Of a stretch of 64,000 bases of DNA, positions 27,694 through 35,865 are shown in pieces. Location: positions 372,001-436,000 of the forward strand of contig NZ_CAADFC020000028.1 of NCBI RefSeq assembly GCF_900696085.1, given 5' to 3'. Origin of the DNA: Bradyrhizobium ivorense. GTDB lineage: Bacteria; Pseudomonadota; Alphaproteobacteria; Rhizobiales; Xanthobacteraceae. The notes beneath the pieces were generated by a model. That model was not told where the DNA came from, did no database searches, and saw nothing but the letters and a program-made list of their open reading frames with translations. The translations under genes and the position numbers were made by a program. The stretch's first letter is position 1; the number at the start of each line of letters is the position of its first letter.

Positions 27694-29277
27694 ATGCAAC
27701 GATTTGTTCAGCTGGCAGGCGGCCTCTCGTCGCCCGCGATTCTCATCGTTTTGATCTGGTGCGTGGCGCTCGCGCTGGTCGCCGTCGGACCGATCGATTT
27801 TCCGGGACAACCATCGCCCGCTGTGCTCGCCATCGTCGGTACCTGCCTTGCGGCGTTTCTGCTGGCGTATCGCGGCGGCTCCGTCCTGTTCGAGGCGGGC
27901 TTCGCCCGCCGTCATGAGATGCCGGCGCCCTCGGTGTCGATGCTCAATCGCACCGTGACCGCGACCTCGCTGACCGGAATTGCCGGCATCGGCCTGATGG
28001 CGTTCGATCGCATCGTGCTCAGCGGGGTGAACAACAGCAGCTATTCCGAGCTGCTGCGCTGCGCCCCGGGGCTGATCAGTTTCATCGAGATCAAGCGGAC
28101 GCCGATCCTGTATCTCGGCTACGTCACATTCTCGTTCGGCTTCGTCTCCGTGATCCTGTTCCTGCTGAAGGGGGAGGTCATCAGGGGCTGGGCGGCGGCG
28201 CTCGCGCAATTGTCGATCGTCTCGCCGGTGGGTTACGCCGTGCTCTATTCCGGGCGCTTCCCGATCCTGCTCGCCATGCTGCTGATCATCGCCACGATGC
28301 TGATCCGCGTCAGCCAGGGGCGGCGGCCGTTGCCGGCCGGGCACCATTTGCTCCTCAAGGTGTTGATCGCGCTCGGGCTGTTTGCCCTGTATTCGAGCTG
28401 GGTGTGGTCAAGCCGGCAGAACTTCTGCATCCAGCTCACACCGTTGATCCGTGAATTGGAGGAGAAGCAGCGCCAGGCAAGTGGGGTGCCCAGCCCCGGC
28501 CAACAAACGCCGGCCGCTCCGGTCCAGCAGGCTCCGAGTCCGCCGCTCCCGCCGCCGGCCGCACAGGGCCCGGTCGCTCCTCCGCCCCCGGGTGAGGGGA
28601 TCTCCGGGACCGACCTCAGCAAGAAGATGGCCGAGGCGGCGGCTGTCGCGCCCAAGGCGACATCGGAGACGAACACGGCTGACGCCGTGCTGGCGATCAT
28701 GCTGGAAGCCTGGAACGTGAAGCCGCGCGGCTACGTCACCACCGCGCTCAACGCCGGCTATTTGTCGCCGCGCGCTGCGCTGATCGGGCTCAGCACCTTT
28801 TTCTATCTGACCCATGGCGTGCGCACGATCGATATTGCCTGGCAGGCACGCGACAAGTTCTCCCCGCAATGGGGCGTCTACGAGGTCGGCATTCTGTCGC
28901 CGATCCTGCGGGTGTTCTTCCCGCAGGTCCAGCAGGTGTCCGTCATGGAGGCGGAGCTGAAGGCGACCGGAATCTACGGCTTCTTTCCGACGGCCTGGCT
29001 CGCGGCCTTCATCGATTTCGGGATGATCGGTGCAATCGTCTACATCCTGATCTGGGGCGGCATTGCAGGCTGGAGCGCGACCGGTGCAAGGCGCTCGGAC
29101 CTGCTGACGCCGCAACTGCTGCTGATCTTCGTGATTACCAGCATCCTTCTCAGCCCGGTTCAGGGGCCGCTCGGCGTCGCCAATGCGGCGCTCATTCTCG
29201 TTTCGATGCTTGTGGTCGGGCTGGTCGTCGACGGCTCGCCCAGATTTGCCAAGCGCACCGATCCGGTTGCTGCGTGA
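27694..29277 (+). CDS. Polytopic membrane protein with Pro-rich insert, candidate Wzy polymerase
   Basis: A 527-aa membrane protein with around ten hydrophobic segments, compatible with an O-unit polymerase or ligase. Between the membrane segments near residues 218-238 and the next helices there is a long hydrophilic insert (about residues 245-335) whose core, residues 264-300, is very rich in Pro, Gln and Ala. This loop would face the periplasm if the polymerase topology is right. No diagnostic motif was found, so function is from context (next to a flippase). It converges with an SDR gene 9 nt away. Confidence 0.6.
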   Translation: MQRFVQLAGGLSSPAILIVLIWCVALALVAVGPIDFPGQPSPAVLAIVGTCLAAFLLAYRGGSVLFEAGFARRHEMPAPSVSMLNRTVTATSLTGIAGIGLMAFDRIVLSGVNNSSYSELLRCAPGLISFIEIKRTPILYLGYVTFSFGFVSVILFLLKGEVIRGWAAALAQLSIVSPVGYAVLYSGRFPILLAMLLIIATMLIRVSQGRRPLPAGHHLLLKVLIALGLFALYSSWVWSSRQNFCIQLTPLIRELEEKQRQASGVPSPGQQTPAAPVQQAPSPPLPPPAAQGPVAPPPPGEGISGTDLSKKMAEAAAVAPKATSETNTADAVLAIMLEAWNVKPRGYVTTALNAGYLSPRAALIGLSTFFYLTHGVRTIDIAWQARDKFSPQWGVYEVGILSPILRVFFPQVQQVSVMEAELKATGIYGFFPTAWLAAFIDFGMIGAIVYILIWGGIAGWSATGARRSDLLTPQLLLIFVITSILLSPVQGPLGVANAALILVSMLVVGLVVDGSPRFAKRTDPVAA

Positions 29278-29286
29278 CCGATCGCG

Positions 29287-30252
29287 CTACGTCTTCGGCT
29301 GCGACAGGCTGTTGAACCATTCGACCGTCTGTTCGATGCCTTCGCCGAAATTGCTCGGCAGCGGCCCGCAGACCGCCTCGGTTGCGGTCAGGTCGAACTG
29401 ATACTGGGTCAGGATGTTCTTCAGCCGGCGCGAGGTCAGCGGAAACTGCTTGAGACCGAGCGCAATCGCCGCATCGCCGGAGTGCGCCAGCGCCCGCGCC
29501 AGAAACACCGGCATTCTGGGAATCCGGCGCGCATGCAGCGCGCGCTGGAATGCATCCCCCCAGGCGACGAGGTCGAGCGGTTCGTAATCGGCCAGGTAGA
29601 ACGTCCTGCGATGCACCTGTTCCGGGGACGCCCGCAGCAACTGCCGGTACTGATAGCTGATGTTTCCGACATAGCTGAATGATTTGAGCAGCGGCGCGCT
29701 TCCGACATGGAAGTAATATCCGCGCTGGATCATGCGAAGAAAGCGCTGATAGTGCGCGCTCATGCCCGGCCCCCACACCGTGGTCGGGCGGACCAGACAC
29801 CACTCGCTGCTGCCGCCATCCTGCTCGCGAACGATCTGCTCGGTCAGAACCTTGCTGCGGCCGTAGGACGAATCCGGATTGTAGTCGGTGTCGCTGCTGG
29901 GAAGATAGTCGACCCGACAGACCAGCTGCGACGAAGTCCAGATCGTCCGTTTGATCGAGGGGGTGCGGCGAACCGCCTCAATGACGTTTCGAACGCCTTC
30001 GACATTGGCAGGATAGGCCGAAACGTCGGCGTTCTCGTCGATGTCGATACGGGCCGCGAGATGCACCAGCGCATCGGGCGTTGTGGCCTGAACGGCCTCC
30101 TGCAACGCCTTGGCGTCGAGGATGTCGCACACAATGTCGGTGGCCGGACCCGGATGCCTGTCGAGACCCACAACCTCGCAATTCTCGGCCTTCAATCGCT
30201 GCGCGAGTGCCGTACCGATAAAGCCGGAGCTGCCGGTCACAAAAACTTTCAT
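29287..30252 (-). CDS. NAD(P)-dependent sugar-nucleotide oxidoreductase (extended SDR)
   Basis: A 321-aa extended SDR. The Rossmann motif TGSSGFIG is at residues 6-13, and the catalytic YGRSK lies near residues 129-133. The tail ends with a GalE-like segment ending in EGIEQTVEWFNSL. It probably acts on a nucleotide-linked sugar, but the substrate is not clear. It is convergent with the polymerase gene and divergent from the FkbM methyltransferase. Confidence 0.83.
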   Translation of the reverse strand: MKVFVTGSSGFIGTALAQRLKAENCEVVGLDRHPGPATDIVCDILDAKALQEAVQATTPDALVHLAARIDIDENADVSAYPANVEGVRNVIEAVRRTPSIKRTIWTSSQLVCRVDYLPSSDTDYNPDSSYGRSKVLTEQIVREQDGGSSEWCLVRPTTVWGPGMSAHYQRFLRMIQRGYYFHVGSAPLLKSFSYVGNISYQYRQLLRASPEQVHRRTFYLADYEPLDLVAWGDAFQRALHARRIPRMPVFLARALAHSGDAAIALGLKQFPLTSRRLKNILTQYQFDLTATEAVCGPLPSNFGEGIEQTVEWFNSLSQPKT

Positions 30253-30418
30253 GCGAATTTGGCTATTTTCGAGGAAAAAGCGGTCGCTTGACCGGTCTGC
30301 CGCGCTGATTTACCAAACCGACCCATCGATTGCAAACCGCAGTCAAACCCTTGCAGCAGGCGGATTTTACGGCCAACCGCTTCCGTCGCAACGTTCAGGC
30401 ACAACCGGCGTTCGCTCA

Positions 30419-31219
30419 ATGAAGGCATCACTTTCGGCCGTGTTCCAGGCGGTCAACCTCGTGCTGGAGCCGTTCGGCCTACGCCTGATGCGCACCGACG
30501 CGCCGGTGCGCAACTTCGGCCTGTTCTTCAAGCATCTCAAGTCGCTCGACTTCGACGTGAAGACGGTGATCGACGTCGGTGTCGCGCTCGGCACGTCGCC
30601 GATCTACGACGCGTTTCCGCATGCCCGCTACTTCCTGGTCGAGCCGGTCGAAGAATGCCGGCCGATTCTCGAGCGGCTCAAGCAGCGTCTCAACGCCGAA
30701 TATTTTTTGGTCGCGGCCGGCGCCGAGAACGGCGAGGTCACCATCAATGTGCACGACGATATCTCGGGCTCGAGCATCTTCACCCAGGTCGAGGGCAAGG
30801 CGCTCGACGGCGAGGCGCGGTCGACCCCGATGCGGCGGCTGGATTCGCTGCTGCCGGAGAAGCTTGAGCATCCGGTCTTTCTGAAGATCGATACCCAGGG
30901 CGCCGAGCTCGAAGTGCTCAAGGGGCTCGGCTCGCGCATCGCGGAGATCGATCTTCTGATCCTGGAGACCACGATGATGCCGATGCGCCACGGCATCCCG
31001 GTGTTTGCCGACATCGTGCGGTTCTGCGACGAGGCGGGCTTTGCCGTCTACGACGTGCTCGAGGGCCACATGCGCGCGCTCGACGGCGCGCTGGCGCAGA
31101 TCGATCTTGCGCTGGTGCGCAAGGACAGCAAGCTGCGCAGCCAGTCGGCCTATTTCAGCGCCGATCAACTCGCCGGCTATCTGAAGCGGCCGAGCAAGCT
31201 GCGCGGCTCCAAAGGCTGA
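30419..31219 (+). CDS. FkbM-family methyltransferase
   Basis: A 266-aa SAM-dependent methyltransferase. The start of the fold reads TVIDVGVALGTSP, followed by FLVEPVEECRP and the FkbM-specific LKIDTQGAELEVLKG. FkbM proteins methylate hydroxyl groups of sugars and polyketides. The reading frame is open upstream to 30110, but ATG 30419 with an adjacent Gln-poor start matches family length better. Confidence 0.88.
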   Translation: MKASLSAVFQAVNLVLEPFGLRLMRTDAPVRNFGLFFKHLKSLDFDVKTVIDVGVALGTSPIYDAFPHARYFLVEPVEECRPILERLKQRLNAEYFLVAAGAENGEVTINVHDDISGSSIFTQVEGKALDGEARSTPMRRLDSLLPEKLEHPVFLKIDTQGAELEVLKGLGSRIAEIDLLILETTMMPMRHGIPVFADIVRFCDEAGFAVYDVLEGHMRALDGALAQIDLALVRKDSKLRSQSAYFSADQLAGYLKRPSKLRGSKG

Positions 31220-31252
31220 TCGCCGCAGGCTCCTGCCAGCGGCGGGCACCGA

Positions 31253-32407
31253 TCACAGCTCGGCGAGCAGGATGAACAGGCAGCGCCGCTCGCCCTTGTT
31301 GACCATGCCGCCGCGATGCATGCCGTTGCCGTCGAACAGCACGCAATTGCCGTAGTTCGAGGTGGCAGGGAAATGGCCCTCGCGCAGCCGCGCGACGTCA
31401 GGCGAGTTGTCGGACAGGTCGCCGCCGAAATCGGCCTTCTTGCGCAGGAGCGCCGGCAGCGCCATGAACTTCTTGCGCGCGTCGGGGCGGCGCCCCGAGA
31501 AGCCCGAGAAGTCGTTGGTGCGGCGGACCATGCCCTCGAACCAGCCGATCTTCGCGTTCTGGCTGCCGCGGATGTAGCAGAACGGGCCGCCGTCCGGGCC
31601 GATCTCATGGACGTAGATCGCGCATTTCAGCATGCCGTAGGTGGCGTCGATGTGCAGGTAGCTGCCCCAGGGATCGGCGAGTTGGGTGTCGGGAAACACC
31701 CGCTTCCAGAACGCGAGATCCTGGTCGTTGATCTGCGCATTGACGTGCTTCACGCCGACCGGGCGGCCGAGATAGGCGCTGGCGGCCTCGATGATGCCGT
31801 AGCGCTTGAAGATGTTCTCGACCGATGCGAACGCCGCCGGATCGGCCGAGCGCGTGCACCAGTAGACGTTGTCGTCGAACTTGCGCTTCTCCGGCGGAAT
31901 GCTGGCGCGGCGCTCGTCGAGCTTGGCAAATCCCGGGTCGGTGACGCTGCGGATCTGCTCGATCTCCTCAGGCGTTAAGGTCAGGCAGACGATGCCGTCG
32001 GACTTGATCTTGTTCAGCAGTGCGGGATTGGCGGGCATCGCCGGACGCCGCGCGCCGGTCAGCGTGCCGATCATGCGGCTGAGGCGGATGCGGCTGTACA
32101 TCCCGATGTAGCGCATCGCGGTCGAGAAATTCAGGCCGCTGAAGCCGGCTTCCTTGGAGAGCAGCGGCATGTTTTCGTAATCGACGATGCGGCGGATGGT
32201 GACGAAGGCGAAGGTCTTCACGAAGATCTTCAGCGCATAGAGCCGTTCGCTCAGCGTCGGCTTCGGCAGCATGCCGCCATAGGCGGGATGCGCGTCATAG
32301 TCGATCTCGGGCAGGGTGGTGCCGCGATAGGGCGGGATCGGCAGCTCACCGATATTGGCGGCACGCGCGGTCGGCGCCACGTCGGAAAGGGAGTCGATTG
32401 TCGTCAT
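31253..32407 (-). CDS. Phytanoyl-CoA dioxygenase-like Fe(II)/2-oxoglutarate oxygenase
   Basis: A 384-aa protein of the PhyH-type oxygenase superfamily. The iron site is visible: H252-x-D254 in YLHIDATYG and the distal H364 in GNGMHRGG, with Arg nearby (R374-R375) for 2-oxoglutarate. Such enzymes hydroxylate small molecules; here the gene sits alone inside a glycan island, suggesting a modified sugar or lipid carrier as substrate (inference). It has its own promoter, nearly identical to the one before the MBOAT/SGNH pair. Confidence 0.8.
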   Translation of the reverse strand: MTTIDSLSDVAPTARAANIGELPIPPYRGTTLPEIDYDAHPAYGGMLPKPTLSERLYALKIFVKTFAFVTIRRIVDYENMPLLSKEAGFSGLNFSTAMRYIGMYSRIRLSRMIGTLTGARRPAMPANPALLNKIKSDGIVCLTLTPEEIEQIRSVTDPGFAKLDERRASIPPEKRKFDDNVYWCTRSADPAAFASVENIFKRYGIIEAASAYLGRPVGVKHVNAQINDQDLAFWKRVFPDTQLADPWGSYLHIDATYGMLKCAIYVHEIGPDGGPFCYIRGSQNAKIGWFEGMVRRTNDFSGFSGRRPDARKKFMALPALLRKKADFGGDLSDNSPDVARLREGHFPATSNYGNCVLFDGNGMHRGGMVNKGERRCLFILLAEL

Positions 32408-32500
32408 GTCGCGTTCTCCGCCCGTGCACGGGACGATCCAGGTTCGCCCGATCTATACAACCTGCGGCGTCGCACAGGCAACCGGCCCGAGACATTATGC
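32404..32500 (-). promoter_or_regulatory. Promoter/leader copy A, upstream of the PhyH-like gene
   Basis: On the minus strand, TTGCCT (32481-32476) and TATAGA (32457-32452) are separated by 18 bp, giving a leader of about 40 nt to the ATG at 32407. The spacer holds an imperfect dyad (CCTG...CAGG) that could bind a regulator. The whole block to the ATGAC start aligns with 35769-35865 with few differences and one small gap. Confidence 0.65.
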
Positions 32501-32665
32501 GTCGGGATGTGCCGTGTTCGATGTCGGCATTAAGCGCATGAAATACTTTACGAAAATCCGGCTGGTGCCAGCGTCTTGAGAGGTTCCAGGCCGCGGGGCC
32601 GCTACCGGGCTGACGCCAGACCGTCGCAAATGCTGGCCGTGGCGGAAAGGCGACCGCGGCAACGC

Positions 32666-34042
32666 TCATCCGGGTCCGGCCTTTCCAAAGCACTTCTCGC
32701 GCGCTTCCCGGGCGAGGATGGGCGAGCCCTTCTCGTTCACGTGGTCCGTGTTCTGATACATCGCGGGGTCGTCGAAGCGATCCCAGAAACTCACGTAAGG
32801 GATGCCGTTGGCCCGGGCGACCTCCTGATAGAACTTGCGCGTTTCGGCGAACGCCGGGATCCGATCGGCACGTTCGCGGTAGAACGTGTCCACCGGGTAA
32901 TTGACCAGGCACACCTTGGCGCCTCGCGCGACCAGAAAGGCAATCAAGTCGCGATAGATGCGGGCCTCGTCCCGCTCGCGGAAATTCGCAACGGGCGTGT
33001 GGGTGTTGACCTCGTAATCCATGAACGCGTTGAACTTGGCGAGCATCTCAGGATTCGTCTCTGCCGTGGGCGCTGCGTTGGCCGCCGGCGCGGGTGCTGC
33101 ATTCGTTGTTATCACGGGCGCTGGATTTGCCGTCGCCGCGGGCGCTGGATTCGTCGTTGTCACGGGTGCTGGATTTGCCGTTGCCGCCGGCGCTGCATTG
33201 GCCGCTGCCCCGGGCGCTGGATTGGCCGATGCCGCGGGGGCGGCATTTGCAGCTGCCACGGGTGCATTATTTGCAGCTGCCGCGGGTGCAGGACTTGCGG
33301 CTGGCGCCGGTGCTGCATTTGCCGCTGTGACAGGTGCCGGACTTGCCGCTGCCGACTCGGCCTCGACCTTTGCCGTGTTGCTCGCTGTGTGCGACGGCGA
33401 GCCCGATGCGGGTTGAGCAGCCGAATTCGTTTTCTGCTCGACGATGGTCTCGGCCGGCGCGCTGGTGTGCTCGGTCGATGCCTCCTGCGGCTTCGGCTGG
33501 CCGATAAGGATGTTGCCGACGCTCTCCCAGAGCTGGTCGTAGCCGGGCTGCTGTTGACCGCGCAAATTGCCCGTCAACAGGAACCGCTTCCAATATTCGA
33601 GCATGAAGCCGCGATGCCTTGGGTCGAGGATTCTCAGCCGGTAGGCGGAATAGACCTCGGGCACGTAGCTGCCCTGCGCCTCGAGACGATACTCGGCGAA
33701 TGAGTGCGGATCGGCCTGGATGATGACCTGACCCGGCTGCAGGTTCCGGTAATAGTAGCGCACGCGGTCGTTCATCTTGCGGATGGTGGTGCCGCCGATC
33801 CCGAGGTTGATGAAATCAGGCTTGTTGTAGTCGGGGACGGCAGCGATGTGGGAATCGCCGAACGCCGCATTGGGTTGGCTGGACGAGACCAGCAGCGATG
33901 CGATCCACTCGTAATTGTCGATCGGCGTAATGTAGATGCGCAGCAGCCGCTCGGATGCGACCCCGAACGTCACGACGACGGTCACGACGATGGAGAGAAA
34001 CAGATAGAGCCAGTGCTTAGAACTGAAAGTAAATGAACTCAC
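32666..34042 (-). CDS. SGNH/AlgJ-like acyltransferase partner with 12-unit octapeptide repeat
   Basis: A 458-aa protein from GTG 34042 (GGAG 6 nt upstream, overlapping the MBOAT stop). One membrane anchor lies near residues 10-30. An SGNH-type block I is seen at FGDSH (residues 61-65) and a C-terminal DH pair in NTDHVNEKG (near 433-434). Between them, residues 234-329 are 12 perfect-length repeats of 8 aa with consensus N/S-x-A-P followed by four small residues. Periplasmic SGNH proteins work with MBOAT proteins to O-acetylate exported polysaccharides, and this gene directly follows one. The repeat is likely a flexible spacer. Confidence 0.78.
   Translation of the reverse strand: MSSFTFSSKHWLYLFLSIVVTVVVTFGVASERLLRIYITPIDNYEWIASLLVSSSQPNAAFGDSHIAAVPDYNKPDFINLGIGGTTIRKMNDRVRYYYRNLQPGQVIIQADPHSFAEYRLEAQGSYVPEVYSAYRLRILDPRHRGFMLEYWKRFLLTGNLRGQQQPGYDQLWESVGNILIGQPKPQEASTEHTSAPAETIVEQKTNSAAQPASGSPSHTASNTAKVEAESAAASPAPVTAANAAPAPAASPAPAAAANNAPVAAANAAPAASANPAPGAAANAAPAATANPAPVTTTNPAPAATANPAPVITTNAAPAPAANAAPTAETNPEMLAKFNAFMDYEVNTHTPVANFRERDEARIYRDLIAFLVARGAKVCLVNYPVDTFYRERADRIPAFAETRKFYQEVARANGIPYVSFWDRFDDPAMYQNTDHVNEKGSPILAREAREKCFGKAGPG
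33056..33343 (-). repeat. 24-bp in-frame tandem repeat (12 units) inside the SGNH gene
   Basis: The 288 bp encode 12 consecutive octapeptides, each beginning N or S, then x-A-P (for example NPAPVTTT, NPAPAATA, NAAPAPAA). Units have diverged at the DNA level but keep the exact 24-bp period, so copy number can change without breaking the frame. Confidence 0.88.
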
Positions 34043-35567
34043 TGGGCACTCCGAGATAGATGATGGCGAGCACGAGAACTCCGACGAAGGCACCCGCGAT
34101 TGCCGATATCGGGGTCGGCCGGAAGGCGAGTGCGCGGGCCAGTCCTCTTCGAACCGGGTGACCCGGTTTGTCGTCGTAGGTTCCGAGCAGAAGCTGCTGC
34201 GAATTCGGCAGGATGAACACGAACAGCGTCACCAGCACCAGCCACAGCACCGCCGTTTCGCTTCCGAACGTCACCAGATTTCCGGTTTGCATGTGCAGCG
34301 TCCGCATCACGGATGGTGCGAACGAGCCCAGCATGGCCTGATACTGCTCCGGAACGAGAATGCCGAAGCCTCCCATCATGGCCTTGAGCATGATCTTGGC
34401 GCCCATCCACGATTCCGAGCGGAAGAACACCCAGGAGAGCAGCACCGCGGGGAAAACCAGCAGCGAGCACAGCGCTGCGATGCCGGCAACGATGCGCGAC
34501 GTCGGGGCAAAGCGCTCCCTCAGATAGCGGAACAGATGGTTGATGATGAGGTAGATTCCGTGCAGTCCTCCCCACACGACGAAAAGCCAGCTCGCTCCGT
34601 GCCACAGGCCGCCGAGCAGCATCACGATCATCAGGTTGACGTATCGGCGGACCCAGCCGTCGCGGTTGCCGCCGAGCGGAATGTAGAGATAGTCCCTGAG
34701 AAAGCGCGACAGCGTAATGTGCCAGCGCCGCCAGAAATCGATGATGCTGGCGGACTTGTACGGCGAGTCGAAATTGACCGGCAGCCTGACCCCGAACAGC
34801 AGCGACAGGCCGATCGCGATATCGCTGTATCCCGAGAAGTCGAAGTAGATCTGGTAGGTGAAGGCCAGCGCAGCGCCCCAGCCGTCGAAAAAGCTGATCG
34901 GTTGCGCCTGGTTGGCAAGGCGGAATCCGGGAGCGGCGTAGCTCGCCATCGTGTCGGCGATGATCACCTTCTTGAACAATCCGCACAGGATGTAGGCGAC
35001 GCCGGTCGCGACCTCGGCATAGGAAATCGACTTCAGCCGCTCATTGGTGAACTGCGACATCACCTCTTTGTGGTGAATGATCGGCCCCGCAATCAGATGC
35101 GGGAAATAGGAGACGAACAGCGCATATTTCGGCAGGCCGAGGTCATCGGTGCGGTTGCGGTAGACATCGACCAGGAAGGCGATCTGGATGAACGAGACGA
35201 ACGAGATGCCGAGCGGCAGTTCGATGGCGACCGCCGGCACTTCGATGTGGAAGAGGTAGGCGAGGGTCTGAAGAATGAAGTTGGTGTACTTGAAATAGCC
35301 CAGCACCGCGAGGTTTGCGGCGATCGCGGCCCCGAGCACCAGCTTCGACTTCTGGCGGGCGATATGCAGGGCGGCGGCATAGTTGCCTGCGATCGATCCG
35401 AACAGCAGGATCAGATATCTCGGCTCCCATGCGGCGTAGAAGGTGGCGGAGCAGATGAACAGCCAGATGAACACCCACTGGATGTTGCCGAAGCGGCGGC
35501 AGACCAGAAAGCCGGCGCAAGTGATCGGAAGAAACAGAAGAAGAAACTGCAGCGAATTGAACAGCAT
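34017..35567 (-). CDS. MBOAT-family O-acyltransferase
   Basis: A 516-aa polytopic membrane acyltransferase (AlgI/DltB type). The signature region reads SIIDFWRRWHITLSRFLRDYLYIPLGGNR, in pieces over residues 270-300, and the catalytic His is in LLGGLWHGASW. Such proteins move acetyl groups across the membrane for polysaccharide O-acetylation in alginate and related systems. The gene overlaps the SGNH gene, which supports a working pair. Confidence 0.93.
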   Translation of the reverse strand: MLFNSLQFLLLFLPITCAGFLVCRRFGNIQWVFIWLFICSATFYAAWEPRYLILLFGSIAGNYAAALHIARQKSKLVLGAAIAANLAVLGYFKYTNFILQTLAYLFHIEVPAVAIELPLGISFVSFIQIAFLVDVYRNRTDDLGLPKYALFVSYFPHLIAGPIIHHKEVMSQFTNERLKSISYAEVATGVAYILCGLFKKVIIADTMASYAAPGFRLANQAQPISFFDGWGAALAFTYQIYFDFSGYSDIAIGLSLLFGVRLPVNFDSPYKSASIIDFWRRWHITLSRFLRDYLYIPLGGNRDGWVRRYVNLMIVMLLGGLWHGASWLFVVWGGLHGIYLIINHLFRYLRERFAPTSRIVAGIAALCSLLVFPAVLLSWVFFRSESWMGAKIMLKAMMGGFGILVPEQYQAMLGSFAPSVMRTLHMQTGNLVTFGSETAVLWLVLVTLFVFILPNSQQLLLGTYDDKPGHPVRRGLARALAFRPTPISAIAGAFVGVLVLAIIYLGVPSEFIYFQF

Positions 35568-35768
35568 TTGAAATCAGTGCCAATCTTCTAGCCAAGGAAA
35601 CCTTGAAGGGCGCGTTGCAGGGCGCCGTGAAGGACGCCTTGGACGAACGTTGCGCTTTCGATATGTCCGCAAGCCGGACCTGATGCGCTGATCATGCGGC
35701 TGGCGCGCATGCAGGCGTGCCGCGATGAGGCGCATTCAGTGCCGCATCGGACAGTCGGCCGGTTCTTG
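35568..35768. other. Long leader of the MBOAT gene with a 26-codon ORF
   Basis: No full gene fits here. On the minus strand, the ATG at 35772 that corresponds to the start codon of the PhyH-like gene in the duplicated promoter block opens a 26-codon frame ending with TGA at 35692-35694. It may be a leftover of a lost gene, an untranslated leader or a small upstream ORF; I cannot tell which. Confidence 0.3.
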
Positions 35769-35865
35769 TCATGTTGCGTTTCCCCCCCGCAGCGCATGGA
35801 CCCATCCAGGCGGCGATCTATACAACCTGCGCTGTTGCACAGGCAACCGGGCCGAAAGGTTATGC
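35769..35865 (-). promoter_or_regulatory. Promoter/leader copy B, upstream of the MBOAT/SGNH pair
   Basis: TTGCCT (35846-35841) and TATAGA (35822-35817) are 18 bp apart on the minus strand, the same boxes and spacing as copy A. The spacer dyad is better here: CCTGTGC and GCGCAGG with a 4-base loop. The upstream end reaches into the stop codon of legG. The predicted leader to the MBOAT ATG is about 240 nt. Confidence 0.65.
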
